From assembly GCA_045117315.1 (NCBI GenBank), contig JBGUNJ010000119.1, positions 1 to 12,935 of the forward strand: a stretch of DNA of 12,935 nucleotides, given 5' to 3'. Numbering within the stretch: position 1 is the stretch's first letter; the number at the start of each line of letters is the position of its first letter. Made by a program: the position numbers and the translations under genes. The DNA comes from CAG-791 sp045117315. Lineage in GTDB: Bacteria; Bacillota; Clostridia; Lachnospirales; Lachnospiraceae. Below the pieces are notes generated by a model, which saw nothing but the letters and a program-made list of their open reading frames with translations, did not search any database and had not been told where the DNA came from. Below, one piece after another: positions 1 through 6,597 of this stretch.

Positions 1-23
1 ATCCCTTGACGAAGAATAAACGC

Positions 24-48
24 TCCGGCACACCAATGGTGTGCCGGA
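24..48 (+). terminator. Perfect hairpin, possible terminator of an upstream gene
   Basis: An 11-bp perfect stem (tccggcacacc / ggtgtgccgga) closes a 3-nt loop (aat). The frame starting at base 2 reads Ser-Leu-Asp-Glu-Glu and stops with TAA at 17-19, so the hairpin could sit just behind the end of a gene entering from the left. The nearest T-run (64-70) is about 15 nt after the stem, so this is not a textbook intrinsic terminator. The stem itself is certain; the role is inferred. Confidence 0.45.
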
Positions 49-118
49 TGCAGCATGCCATTGATTTTTTCTATTTTAAATTGATAAATAATCTGTCAAA
101 TAATATTGATTTTTCGGA

Positions 119-147
119 TTGAGTCTGTCACAATATGGTATTATTGT
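119..147 (+). promoter_or_regulatory. Candidate sigma-A promoter for nfnAB
   Basis: TTGAGT (119-124) and TATTGT (142-147) are separated by 17 nt, at the end of a very AT-rich stretch (61-150). The -10 box overlaps a 6-bp inverted repeat (acaata 130-135 / tattgt 142-147) that could be an operator. Other weak -35/-10 pairs exist in the same AT-rich stretch, for example TTGATA at 81-86, so the exact start is uncertain. Confidence 0.35.
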
Positions 148-149
148 AT

Positions 150-396
150 ACATGTTATCCGCGCGGATTTGCTCACGGCTTTCTAAGCAGCCGGAGCGTG
201 GATCCGGAGTTCGTCTTTTCGGTTTTTGAGTGTTTTGCCGGATAGAAAGAACAGGGCGTATGTCAGTGAAACGGCACAAAGTCTGCCCGAATCCGTACAA
301 TCACGCATCGTGAATATGATAGTATTTTTACAGAACTTCTTTATCGGAGTTTTGGATCGGAACCTGATATCTTCAAGATAAAAATGTATTCAGAGT
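150..396 (+). other. Long untranslated leader before nfnA, no gene seen
   Basis: About 250 nt separate the best promoter candidate from the nfnA ribosome binding site. I see no open frame with a ribosome binding site, no tRNA and no riboswitch that I recognise. Small stems are present, such as tcacg-cat-cgtga at 301-313 and ggct/agcc around 178-193, but no T-run terminator. A second promoter nearer the gene (TTGGAT 352-357, GATAAA 377-382, 19-nt spacer) is weak. The stretch could be a regulatory leader or simply promoter-distal spacer. Confidence 0.3.
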
Positions 397-407
397 AGGA
401 GGAAAAC

Positions 408-1283
408 ATGTTCAGGATTCTTAAAAAGGAAAATCTTGCTCCGAACATCTTTCTGATGGACGTGGAGGCCCCCAGGATCGCAAAGAATGCGCTTCCCGGC
501 CAGTTCCTGATCGTTCGTGTAGATGATGATGGAGAGAGAGTGCCGCTGACAATCTGTGATTATAATCCGGCAGACGGCACTGTACAGATTGTATTCCAGG
601 TGGTCGGCGGAGAGACACAGAGAATGTCTCAGCTGAATGAAGGCGACAGTTTCCACGATATCGTAGGACCTCTTGGAAAACCTTCCGATCTCACAGAACT
701 TCCTATCGAGGAACTTAAGAAAATGAAAATCTGCTTCATCGCAGGCGGTGTCGGAACTGCTCCTGTCTACTGCCAGCTGAAGTGGCTTCACAATAACGGC
801 GTGACCGTCGACTGCATCCAGGGTGCCAAGACAAAGGACATCATCATCCTCGAAGATGAGATGCGCGCTGTCTCAAACCTTCATATCTGCACGGATGACG
901 GCTCCTACGGCATCAACGGTAATGTCACGGTCGCACTGCAGAAGCTGTATGATGACGGCATGCGTTTTGACCGCGTCGTCGCGATTGGCCCCATGATCAT
1001 GATGAAGTTCGTATGTCTCCTGACCAAAAAGCTTGGCATCGAGACCATCGTCAGCATGAACCCCATCATGGTCGACGGCACCGGTATGTGCGGCGCCTGC
1101 CGCCTGATGGTAGGCGATAAAGTCCAGTTTGCATGTGTGGACGGTCCCGAGTTCGACGGCCACCTCGTAGATTTCGACCAGGCTATGCAGCGTTCCCGCA
1201 TGTATGCAACAGAAGAGGGGCGTCTGTTCCTTCGCGCGAAGGAAGGCGACACCCACCACGGCGGCTGCGGAAACTGCAACTGA
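408..1283 (+). CDS. nfnA: NfnA-type FAD/[2Fe-2S] subunit of NADH-dependent ferredoxin:NADP+ oxidoreductase
   Basis: This 291-residue cytoplasmic protein belongs to the sulfide/dihydroorotate dehydrogenase-like family of ferredoxin-NADP reductase folds. The FAD-binding strand RVPLTIC is at 44-50 and the pyridine-nucleotide loop GGVGTAPV at 113-120. The C-terminal domain holds a [2Fe-2S] site with C228, C231 and C243. Where PyrK proteins have a first cysteine, this protein has D223, which fits the Asp ligand known in Nfn small subunits. Paired with the next gene, 49 nt downstream, it should bind NADH and work with the large subunit in flavin-based electron bifurcation between NADH, NADPH and ferredoxin. 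The start is set by AGGAGG (397-402) five bases before ATG. The last residues (HHGGCGNCN) add two cysteines with no obvious role. An SudB-like or PyrK-like role is less likely because of the neighbour. Confidence 0.9.
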   Translation: MFRILKKENLAPNIFLMDVEAPRIAKNALPGQFLIVRVDDDGERVPLTICDYNPADGTVQIVFQVVGGETQRMSQLNEGDSFHDIVGPLGKPSDLTELPIEELKKMKICFIAGGVGTAPVYCQLKWLHNNGVTVDCIQGAKTKDIIILEDEMRAVSNLHICTDDGSYGINGNVTVALQKLYDDGMRFDRVVAIGPMIMMKFVCLLTKKLGIETIVSMNPIMVDGTGMCGACRLMVGDKVQFACVDGPEFDGHLVDFDQAMQRSRMYATEEGRLFLRAKEGDTHHGGCGNCN

Positions 1284-1332
1284 TCCATGGATTTAAGGAA
1301 GAGCTCTCGAATATACAAGGAAGGAAAAGACT

Positions 1333-2727
1333 ATGGCAGCAAATATGATGGTTAAAGTCCCGGTCCGTGAGCAGGATCCCAAAGTCCGTGCCACAAATTT
1401 CAAAGAAGTATGTCTGGGATACAATAAAGAAGAGGCGGAAGCCGAAGCGGCAAGATGCCTGAACTGCAAGAATCCCCGCTGTGTCCAGGGCTGCCCTGTT
1501 TCTATCGACATCCCCGGATTTATTCAGAAGGTTAAAGAAAGCGATGTGAAGGGCGCTTACGATGTGATCAGCCTTTCCTCCGCGCTTCCCGCTGTCTGCG
1601 GACGTGTATGTCCCCAGGAGTCCCAGTGTGAAGGCGTCTGCGTGCGCGGTATCAAGGGCGAAGCCGTCTCCATCGGCAAGCTGGAACGCTATGTCGCCGA
1701 CACTGCACGCGAGATGGGCATCAAGCCCTCCACTGACGCGGCTCCCAAGGGCAAAAAGGTCGCGATCATCGGCTCCGGCCCGTCCGGACTTACCTGCGCA
1801 GGCGACCTGGCCCGCATGGGTTATGATGTCACTATTTTCGAAGCCCTGCACAAGGCAGGCGGCGTTCTGGTCTACGGTATCCCCGAGTTCCGTCTTCCCA
1901 AGGATGCGGTAGTGGAGAAGGAGATCGAGAACGTCAAGGCACTGGGTGTCAAGATCGAGACCGACTGTGTCATCGGCAAATCCACCACTGTCGACGCCCT
2001 GATGAAGGAAGAGGGATTTGACGCTGTCTTTATCGGATCCGGCGCCGGTCTTCCCAAATTCATGCACATCCCCGGCGAGCAGGCCATGGGTGTCTTCTCC
2101 GCAAATGAATACCTGACCAGAAGCAATCTGATGAAGGCTTTCAGCGATGACTCCAGAACCCCGATCATGAAGCCCAAAAAGGCTGTCATCGTCGGCGGAG
2201 GCAACGTCGCAATGGATGCCGCCAGAACAGCCCTGCGTCTGGGCGCCGAGACCCATATCGTCTACCGCAGAAGCGAAGAGGAACTGCCCGCAAGACGTGA
2301 GGAAGTTCTCCACGCCAAAGAAGAAGGTATCGTTTTCAATCTTCTGACCAATCCCGTTGAAATCCACGCGGATGAAAAGGGCTGGGTCAAGGGAATCACC
2401 TGCCTGCGCATGGAACTTGGCGAGCCCGATGCCTCCGGCAGACGCAGCCCTGTCGAGATCCCCGGCTCCGAGTTCTATATCGAATGCGACGCGGTCATTA
2501 TGTCCCTGGGCACTTCCCCCAACCCTCTGATCGCTTCCACGACCCAGGGTCTGGACATCAATCGCCGCAAGTGCATCGTTGCAAACGAAGAGAACGGCCA
2601 GACCTCCAAGGAAGGCGTCTTCGCGGGCGGTGACGCCGTCACAGGCGCAGCGACTGTCATTCTGGCCATGGGCGCCGGCAAGGCAGCCGCAAAGGGAATC
2701 GACGAGTACCTGTCCGGGAAAGCCTGA
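1333..2727 (+). CDS. nfnB: NfnB-type large subunit (annotated in many genomes as NADPH-dependent glutamate synthase)
   Basis: This 464-residue protein has the glutamate synthase small-subunit/Nfn large-subunit layout. The N-terminal domain has two cysteine clusters for [4Fe-4S] centres: C42, C45, C50, C54 and C89, C93, C99, C103. An FAD dinucleotide motif (GSGPSGL) is at 147-153, an NADP(H)-type motif (GGGNVAMDAAR) at 288-298, and the closing FAD motif starts at GGDAV, 432. Because it directly follows nfnA, with AAGGAAGG just before its ATG, the best reading is the NADPH and ferredoxin-reducing half of an Nfn transhydrogenase. No glutamate synthase large subunit is nearby. Codon choice in both nfn genes is strongly C-ending (atc, gtc, ccc), which suggests high expression. 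It probably shares its transcript with nfnA and ends at the terminator at 2873-2908. The gltA name is an alternative database label. Confidence 0.9.
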   Translation: MAANMMVKVPVREQDPKVRATNFKEVCLGYNKEEAEAEAARCLNCKNPRCVQGCPVSIDIPGFIQKVKESDVKGAYDVISLSSALPAVCGRVCPQESQCEGVCVRGIKGEAVSIGKLERYVADTAREMGIKPSTDAAPKGKKVAIIGSGPSGLTCAGDLARMGYDVTIFEALHKAGGVLVYGIPEFRLPKDAVVEKEIENVKALGVKIETDCVIGKSTTVDALMKEEGFDAVFIGSGAGLPKFMHIPGEQAMGVFSANEYLTRSNLMKAFSDDSRTPIMKPKKAVIVGGGNVAMDAARTALRLGAETHIVYRRSEEELPARREEVLHAKEEGIVFNLLTNPVEIHADEKGWVKGITCLRMELGEPDASGRRSPVEIPGSEFYIECDAVIMSLGTSPNPLIASTTQGLDINRRKCIVANEENGQTSKEGVFAGGDAVTGAATVILAMGAGKAAAKGIDEYLSGKA

Positions 2728-2758
2728 TATAAAAGACAGGGGTCCGGAAAAGCCTGAT
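2712..2758 (+). repeat. 30-bp spaced duplication of the nfnB 3' end
   Basis: The 17 bases covering the last nfnB codons and stop (gtccgggaaagcctgat, 2712-2728) recur with one mismatch at 2742-2758, exactly 30 bp later. This looks like a local tandem duplication of the gene end. The downstream copy is untranslated in this frame. Confidence 0.6.
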
Positions 2759-2872
2759 CAGCAGGCATGACCGGCCAAGTGATAATTGCTTCATTCATGT
2801 ATTCAGACCCGCCTCTCTTTTCCCCCAATACAGAAACGGGAAATAAGCGGGGCAGTCCACATCTGATCTGTT

Positions 2873-2908
2873 CCCCGGTGCGGTATGATTCCGCATCGGG
2901 GCTTTTTT
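2873..2908 (+). terminator. Intrinsic terminator of nfnAB
   Basis: An 11-bp stem (ccccggtgcgg 2873-2883 / ccgcatcgggg 2891-2901, with one G-T pair) closes a 7-nt loop and is followed by c and six T (2903-2908). It lies about 145 nt after the nfnB stop with no gene in between. Confidence 0.88.
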
Positions 2909-2925
2909 ACCTGACGGGGCTTTTC

Positions 2926-2946
2926 TATGACACGGCCCGAGTAATG
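2926..2946 (+). repeat. Dispersed 21-bp motif, copy 1
   Basis: A 21-bp stretch built around tatgacacggcccg and ending gtaatg. It recurs with one mismatch at 11408-11428. Both copies lie directly behind an intrinsic terminator and before the leader of the next gene. Function unknown. Confidence 0.55.
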
Positions 2947-2960
2947 AAGCAATATTATCC

Positions 2961-2989
2961 TTGCATGCAGGACATAGTTTTACTATTAT
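2961..2989 (+). promoter_or_regulatory. Candidate promoter for phoH and following genes
   Basis: TTGCAT (2961-2966) and TATTAT (2984-2989) are spaced by 17 nt. The -10 is a good match and the -35 is weak. The site lies between the nfnAB terminator and phoH, and would give a leader of about 65 nt. No other strong promoter is visible before proB. Confidence 0.5.
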
Positions 2990-3061
2990 AGGGAACAGTG
3001 ATTTACATTGTTTTTACCTGACACTGCCCGGAAGGGGCTTTTGAGTTCAGAGAGGAGCTAT

Positions 3062-4177
3062 ATGGAAAAAGAACTGGATTTCAGCGCTGAAATCCAAAGA
3101 GATATTTTCGGAATGCAGGATTCTTATGTGCGCAAAATAGAAAAAGAGCTGCAGGTCAGCATCGTCTCCCGCAACGGTTCCATGAAAGTGATCGGAGAAG
3201 AGGAAAATGTCGAGGCTGCCGTTGTCCTTCTTGAGGACATGGCCGGCCTGTCGGAACATGGATCTGCCGTCACTTCCCAGCAGGTGGACTACGCGCTTGA
3301 GATGAAGGGCGAAGCGGAACCCGGCATGCTTCAGAAGATGGACAGTGATATCATCTGCCACACTGTGAGCGGAAAGCCTGTGCGGCCCAAGACAGTCGGA
3401 CAGCAGCGTTACATCAACGCCATCCGGGACAACCTGATCGTCTTCGCCAACGGACCCGCGGGAACCGGTAAAACTTTTCTGGCTATGGCTATGGCCATCA
3501 CCGCCTTCATGAACGGTGAGGTGGAGCGCATCATCCTGACCCGCCCCGCGATCGAAGCGGGTGAAAAGCTGGGATTCCTGCCCGGAGATCTTCAGAGCAA
3601 AGTAGATCCTTACCTCCGTCCTCTCTACGACGCGCTTTACCAGATTATGGGAGCCGAAAAATTCCAGGCAAATATGGAGAAAGGCCTGATCGAGGTCGCT
3701 CCCCTGGCCTACATGAGGGGGCGTACTCTGGACAATGCTTATATCATCCTGGATGAGGCGCAGAACACGACACCCGAACAGATGAAGATGTTCCTCACCC
3801 GTTTCGGTTTCGGCTCACACGCCGTGATCACGGGCGATGCCTCCCAGAAAGACCTTGCCCCGGACAGACGCTCGGGCCTGGATGTGGCTATGGCTGTCCT
3901 GAAAAATGTGGACGGTATCCGCTTCATCACACTGGATGCCCGCGATGTCGTCCGTCACCCGCTCGTTCAGAAGATCGTCAAAGCCTATGAAGACTATGAA
4001 CTGGCCGCCGCCCGAAGGAGCAGAGAGCGCCAGGATCATCCGGCCGGGACCAATGCAGGTCCGGGTCCGGGAGAAGGCAGACGCGGCAGATTCGACAATC
4101 GCAATGAGAACCGGAATGAAAGCCGGGGTGACCGGGCCGACAGAGGCGGTCACGACAGGTCCAGGAGAAAGCAGTGA
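3062..4177 (+). CDS. phoH: PhoH family P-loop ATPase (PhoH/YbeZ type)
   Basis: A 371-residue cytoplasmic ATPase. Residues 1-100 form the N-terminal KH-like region; the PhoH ATPase domain follows with Walker A GPAGTGKT (131-138), the conserved RPAIEAGEKLGFLPGD (161-176), Walker B IILDEAQN (228-235) and TGDASQKDL (257-265). The family is linked to RNA metabolism and is commonly encoded beside ybeY, as here, which supports a shared role in rRNA or ribosome quality control. The ATG at 3062 is chosen because GAGGAG (3052-3057) lies four bases upstream; a longer frame from a TTG at 3008 has no such site. Residues from about 318 to 371 form an Arg/Gly/Asn/Asp-rich, probably disordered tail beyond the usual 310-330-residue length, possibly an RNA-binding extension. 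Confidence 0.92.
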   Translation: MEKELDFSAEIQRDIFGMQDSYVRKIEKELQVSIVSRNGSMKVIGEEENVEAAVVLLEDMAGLSEHGSAVTSQQVDYALEMKGEAEPGMLQKMDSDIICHTVSGKPVRPKTVGQQRYINAIRDNLIVFANGPAGTGKTFLAMAMAITAFMNGEVERIILTRPAIEAGEKLGFLPGDLQSKVDPYLRPLYDALYQIMGAEKFQANMEKGLIEVAPLAYMRGRTLDNAYIILDEAQNTTPEQMKMFLTRFGFGSHAVITGDASQKDLAPDRRSGLDVAMAVLKNVDGIRFITLDARDVVRHPLVQKIVKAYEDYELAAARRSRERQDHPAGTNAGPGPGEGRRGRFDNRNENRNESRGDRADRGGHDRSRRKQ

Positions 4178-4230
4178 AGACCTGTCGAAGATTTCTTTTT
4201 TATAAAGTGTAAAACTGCAGAGGACTGACA

Positions 4231-4345
4231 CTGGTTTTTTCTCTAAACAGTTTTTTCCTGAACATTTTTAAATATTTTCTTTTAACCGGTTTTTTCTTTC
4301 AACTGTTTTTTCTTTACAGAGCTTTGCTTTGAACAGGTTTTTCAG
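4231..4345 (+). repeat. T-tract repeat region between phoH and ybeY
   Basis: In the 188-nt gap there are about five degenerate repeats in which a short cNGG or cNG lead is followed by five or six T, a C and then aa, for example ccggttttttctttcaa (4286-4302), cagttttttcctgaa (4248-4262) and ctgttttttcttt (4303-4315). The spacing is irregular, about 15-31 nt. No GC-rich stem precedes the T-runs, so they do not look like intrinsic terminators. Confidence 0.55.
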
Positions 4346-4365
4346 ACCGGAACGGGAATTAAATA

Positions 4366-4884
4366 ATGGAATATACACTGGAAGCCGAGATCCTCACCGA
4401 GGGTCCGGACGGAAAAAAATTTGATTTTGACGCCGCGGAACTTGCGGAACGTGTCTGCGGCGCGGTACTCCGCTCGGAGGGCTGCCCCTACGACGCAGGG
4501 GTTTTTCTGCTCGTGACAGACCCGGATGAAGTCCATCGCATGAATCTGGAATATCGCGGCATAGACAGGACTACGGATGTACTGTCTTTTCCGGCGGTTC
4601 CTTTTGAGCGGGAGAGCGATTTCTCCGCAGTGGAAGAAAGCGAATCGGATTATATTGACCCGGATACCGGCTTACTGCAGCTGGGCGACATCGTGATCAA
4701 TGCCCATCGTGTCTGGGAACAGGCAGCGGAATACGGCCACAGTGTCCGCCGTGAGTTTGCTTTCCTGACAGCCCACAGCATGTATCATCTGTGCGGCTAC
4801 GATCATATGACTCCTGAAGAAGCCCGCCGCATGGAAGAAAAGCAGGAGAATATTCTGGGACAGCTCGGCATTCCCAGGGAATGA
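4366..4884 (+). CDS. ybeY: Endoribonuclease YbeY (rRNA maturation factor)
   Basis: A 172-residue UPF0054 family protein, close to the usual length of 150-170. The metal-binding motif HSMYHLCGYDH (137-147) supplies the three zinc ligands H137, H141 and H147. TDVLSFP (70-76) and LGDIVIN (106-112) are the other family signatures; the segment between them (77-105) is acidic and slightly long. YbeY acts in the cytoplasm in 16S rRNA 3'-end maturation and ribosome quality control. It follows phoH by 188 nt and precedes the flavoprotein gene by 19 nt. The ribosome binding site is weak (ggaacggga, 4349-4357), so translation may depend partly on the upstream message. In many clostridia the next genes would be dgkA, cdd or era; they are absent here. 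Confidence 0.93.
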   Translation: MEYTLEAEILTEGPDGKKFDFDAAELAERVCGAVLRSEGCPYDAGVFLLVTDPDEVHRMNLEYRGIDRTTDVLSFPAVPFERESDFSAVEESESDYIDPDTGLLQLGDIVINAHRVWEQAAEYGHSVRREFAFLTAHSMYHLCGYDHMTPEEARRMEEKQENILGQLGIPRE

Positions 4885-4903
4885 TGGCAGGCCTCAGCAG
4901 CAG

Positions 4904-6454
4904 ATGACTGTATTAAACACACACGGAATCAGAATCATGAAAGAAAGAGAAGCGGGACAGGTTGCCGTCATCGGCGGCGGTGCGTCGGGCTGTCTGGCGG
5001 CCATTGCAGCCGCCCGTGCCGGATGCACCGTATTTTTATTGGAAAAAAATGAAAAGATCGGCAAAAAGCTGTATGCGACCGGCAACGGAAAATGCAATCT
5101 AACCAATTTACATATAGACGGAACCTGCTATCACTCCTCGTCGGGAGATTTTTGCGGCAGCCGGGTCATGGAAATGCTGGAACGTTTTTCCCGCGATGAT
5201 CTGGTCCGTTTTTTCAGTGACCTTGGCGTACCTGTCCATGAGCGGGACGGCTATGTCTATCCCAGGACCGACCAGGCGGAAACCGTCGTGAGGGCTCTGG
5301 AAAAATGTATGCGGAATCTTGGGGTTCATGTGATGACCGGTACAAAAGTATGCAGTATCGGGAAGACAGAAGAGTCCGGTCTTTTTCGGATCAGCTATGA
5401 AAGTTCCGTTCCCTCAGACAGCCTCCCTGCCGCAAAGGCTTCTCAAGCGGCCGCTTCAGCCGTCAGGAACCGGGAGAAAGAGTTTTTTTCCGATAGGACT
5501 CAGGGGAATAAGGCTGTTTCCGGCAAAAACCGGGGGAAAGAGTCTTTTTCCGGCAGAAACCGTGGGAAAAAGATTTTTTCCGGAAGCAGAAGCGAAGAGA
5601 AACGAAGAGGTCAGGCTCCCATGGCGGGGGGGAAACTCCTGCAGGGGATGATTGACTGTGACTGCGTCATCCTCTGTACCGGAGGGCTGGCAGGGCCTTC
5701 TTTTGGCTGTGACGGCGACGGGTATGGAATGGCCAGGGCCTTTTCCCATCACGTCACTCCTCTCTATCCGGCTCTCACACAGCTCGTCTGTGACTGTCCC
5801 TGGCTGAAACGCGCGGCAGGCGCCCGATGCCATGCATCTGTCTGCCTTGTGGACAGCAGAGGAAATATGATCGGCAGTACTCTCGAGGATGGCGAAGTGC
5901 AGATGACTGATTACGGCATCTCGGGAATCCCCGTCTTCCAGGTCAGCGGCAGGGCCGCCCGGATCCTGGATATGGGAGAGGCGCTGTATGCCCGTATCGA
6001 TTTCCTTCCGGAATTTACACAGGAGCAATTTGAAAAAGAAACAGCCGCAAGGCTTATTGAAAACAGGGATCAGATGCTCTCGGATCTTCTGCTGGGACTG
6101 GCTCACCGGAAGGTGATCGATTTTCTCCTCGCGTCAGAGGGGCTTCAGGCTGAAATGAAGGCCAGAAGGCTGTCTGATGAAGAGCTGGCCGGTCTGATCA
6201 GAAAACTGCGCGCCTTCGACCTCAGGGTCACAAATGTGCGGTCCTTTGAAAACGCGCAGGTGACCTGCGGCGGAGTCCCTCTTTCAGAGGTAAGTGACGG
6301 CTTTGAATCTGTCTGCTGCCCCGGATTGTATCTGGCAGGGGAACTGCTGGATGTGGACGGAAGATGCGGGGGGTATAACCTGCAGTGGGCCATGTCATCA
6401 GGATACCAGGCGGGATCCGCGGCGGCGCAGTATTCCCAACGGAAATTGCTTTAA
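4904..6454 (+). CDS. NAD(P)/FAD-dependent oxidoreductase, BaiN/HI0933 family
   Basis: This 516-residue flavoprotein belongs to the HI0933/BaiN-like family, which normally has about 400-420 residues. The N-terminal FAD motif VIGGGASG is at 22-29, NGKCNLTN at 61-68, the mid-domain CTGGLAGPSFG at 258-268, AQVTCGGVPLSEV at 451-463 and the C-terminal FAD site LYLAGELLDVDGRCGG at 475-490. The substrate is unknown; the family includes BaiN, implicated in bile-acid dehydroxylation chemistry, but most members are uncharacterised and bile-acid activity is not implied. The extra length is an insert at about 165-247 rich in Arg, Lys, Ser and Gly, containing four 10-residue repeats. The start is uncertain: neither ATG 4904 nor ATG 4937 (giving MKEREAGQ and 505 residues) has a good ribosome binding site. 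It is probably cotranscribed with ybeY. Confidence 0.85.
   Translation: MTVLNTHGIRIMKEREAGQVAVIGGGASGCLAAIAAARAGCTVFLLEKNEKIGKKLYATGNGKCNLTNLHIDGTCYHSSSGDFCGSRVMEMLERFSRDDLVRFFSDLGVPVHERDGYVYPRTDQAETVVRALEKCMRNLGVHVMTGTKVCSIGKTEESGLFRISYESSVPSDSLPAAKASQAAASAVRNREKEFFSDRTQGNKAVSGKNRGKESFSGRNRGKKIFSGSRSEEKRRGQAPMAGGKLLQGMIDCDCVILCTGGLAGPSFGCDGDGYGMARAFSHHVTPLYPALTQLVCDCPWLKRAAGARCHASVCLVDSRGNMIGSTLEDGEVQMTDYGISGIPVFQVSGRAARILDMGEALYARIDFLPEFTQEQFEKETAARLIENRDQMLSDLLLGLAHRKVIDFLLASEGLQAEMKARRLSDEELAGLIRKLRAFDLRVTNVRSFENAQVTCGGVPLSEVSDGFESVCCPGLYLAGELLDVDGRCGGYNLQWAMSSGYQAGSAAAQYSQRKLL
5465..5584 (+). repeat. In-frame 30-bp x4 minisatellite inside the flavoprotein gene
   Basis: Four consecutive 30-bp units encode residues 188-227 as RNREKEFFSD, RTQGNKAVSG, KNRGKESFSG and RNRGKKIFSG. 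Unit 2 is the most diverged. The DNA units share a ccggg-ggaaagag core followed by a run of T and ccgg. Because the unit is a multiple of three, copy-number change would keep the frame. Confidence 0.85.
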
Positions 6455-6469
6455 TGGAGAGCGGGCCGC

Positions 6470-6544
6470 GCGAAGCAGCGCAGCATTAAACATCACAGTG
6501 CGAAACAGCACAGCGCGAAACAGCGCGGAGCGAAACAGCACAGC
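6470..6544 (+). repeat. 15-bp x5 tandem array between the two flavoprotein genes
   Basis: Five 15-bp units, consensus gcgaaacagcacagc: 6470-6484, 6485-6499 (strongly diverged), 6500-6514, 6515-6529 and 6530-6544. Units 3 and 5 are identical. The array fills about half of the 143-nt gap and ends 53 nt before the next start codon. Confidence 0.8.
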
Positions 6545-6584
6545 GCTCCATGTATTCACAGTTCACCCTTTATTTCACCCAGTC

Positions 6585-6591
6585 AAGAAGG
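6585..6591 (+). promoter_or_regulatory. Ribosome binding site fixing the start of the COG2509 gene
   Basis: AAGAAGG lies six bases before ATG 6598. It favours this start over the in-frame ATG at 6550, which would add 16 unconserved residues and has no purine-rich site before it. Confidence 0.7.
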
Positions 6592-6597
6592 TTCAGC

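Noticed and set aside
76..300. 74-codon minus-strand open frame before nfnA
   Set aside because: No ribosome binding site and no recognisable sequence; it runs through the AT-rich promoter region of nfnAB.
1183..2367. 394-codon open frame on the minus strand
   Set aside because: It lies antisense to nfnB, whose protein is full length with all cofactor motifs. The minus frame has no family resemblance and is open only because of the biased codon use of nfnB.
3008..3061. Longer PhoH start at a TTG
   Set aside because: No ribosome binding site before it, and the added residues are not family-like, whereas ATG 3062 has GAGGAG at short spacing.
5456..6106. 216-codon minus-strand open frame with a repeated LFP pattern
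   Set aside because: It is antisense to the flavoprotein gene; the pattern is only the reverse reading of the 30-bp minisatellite.
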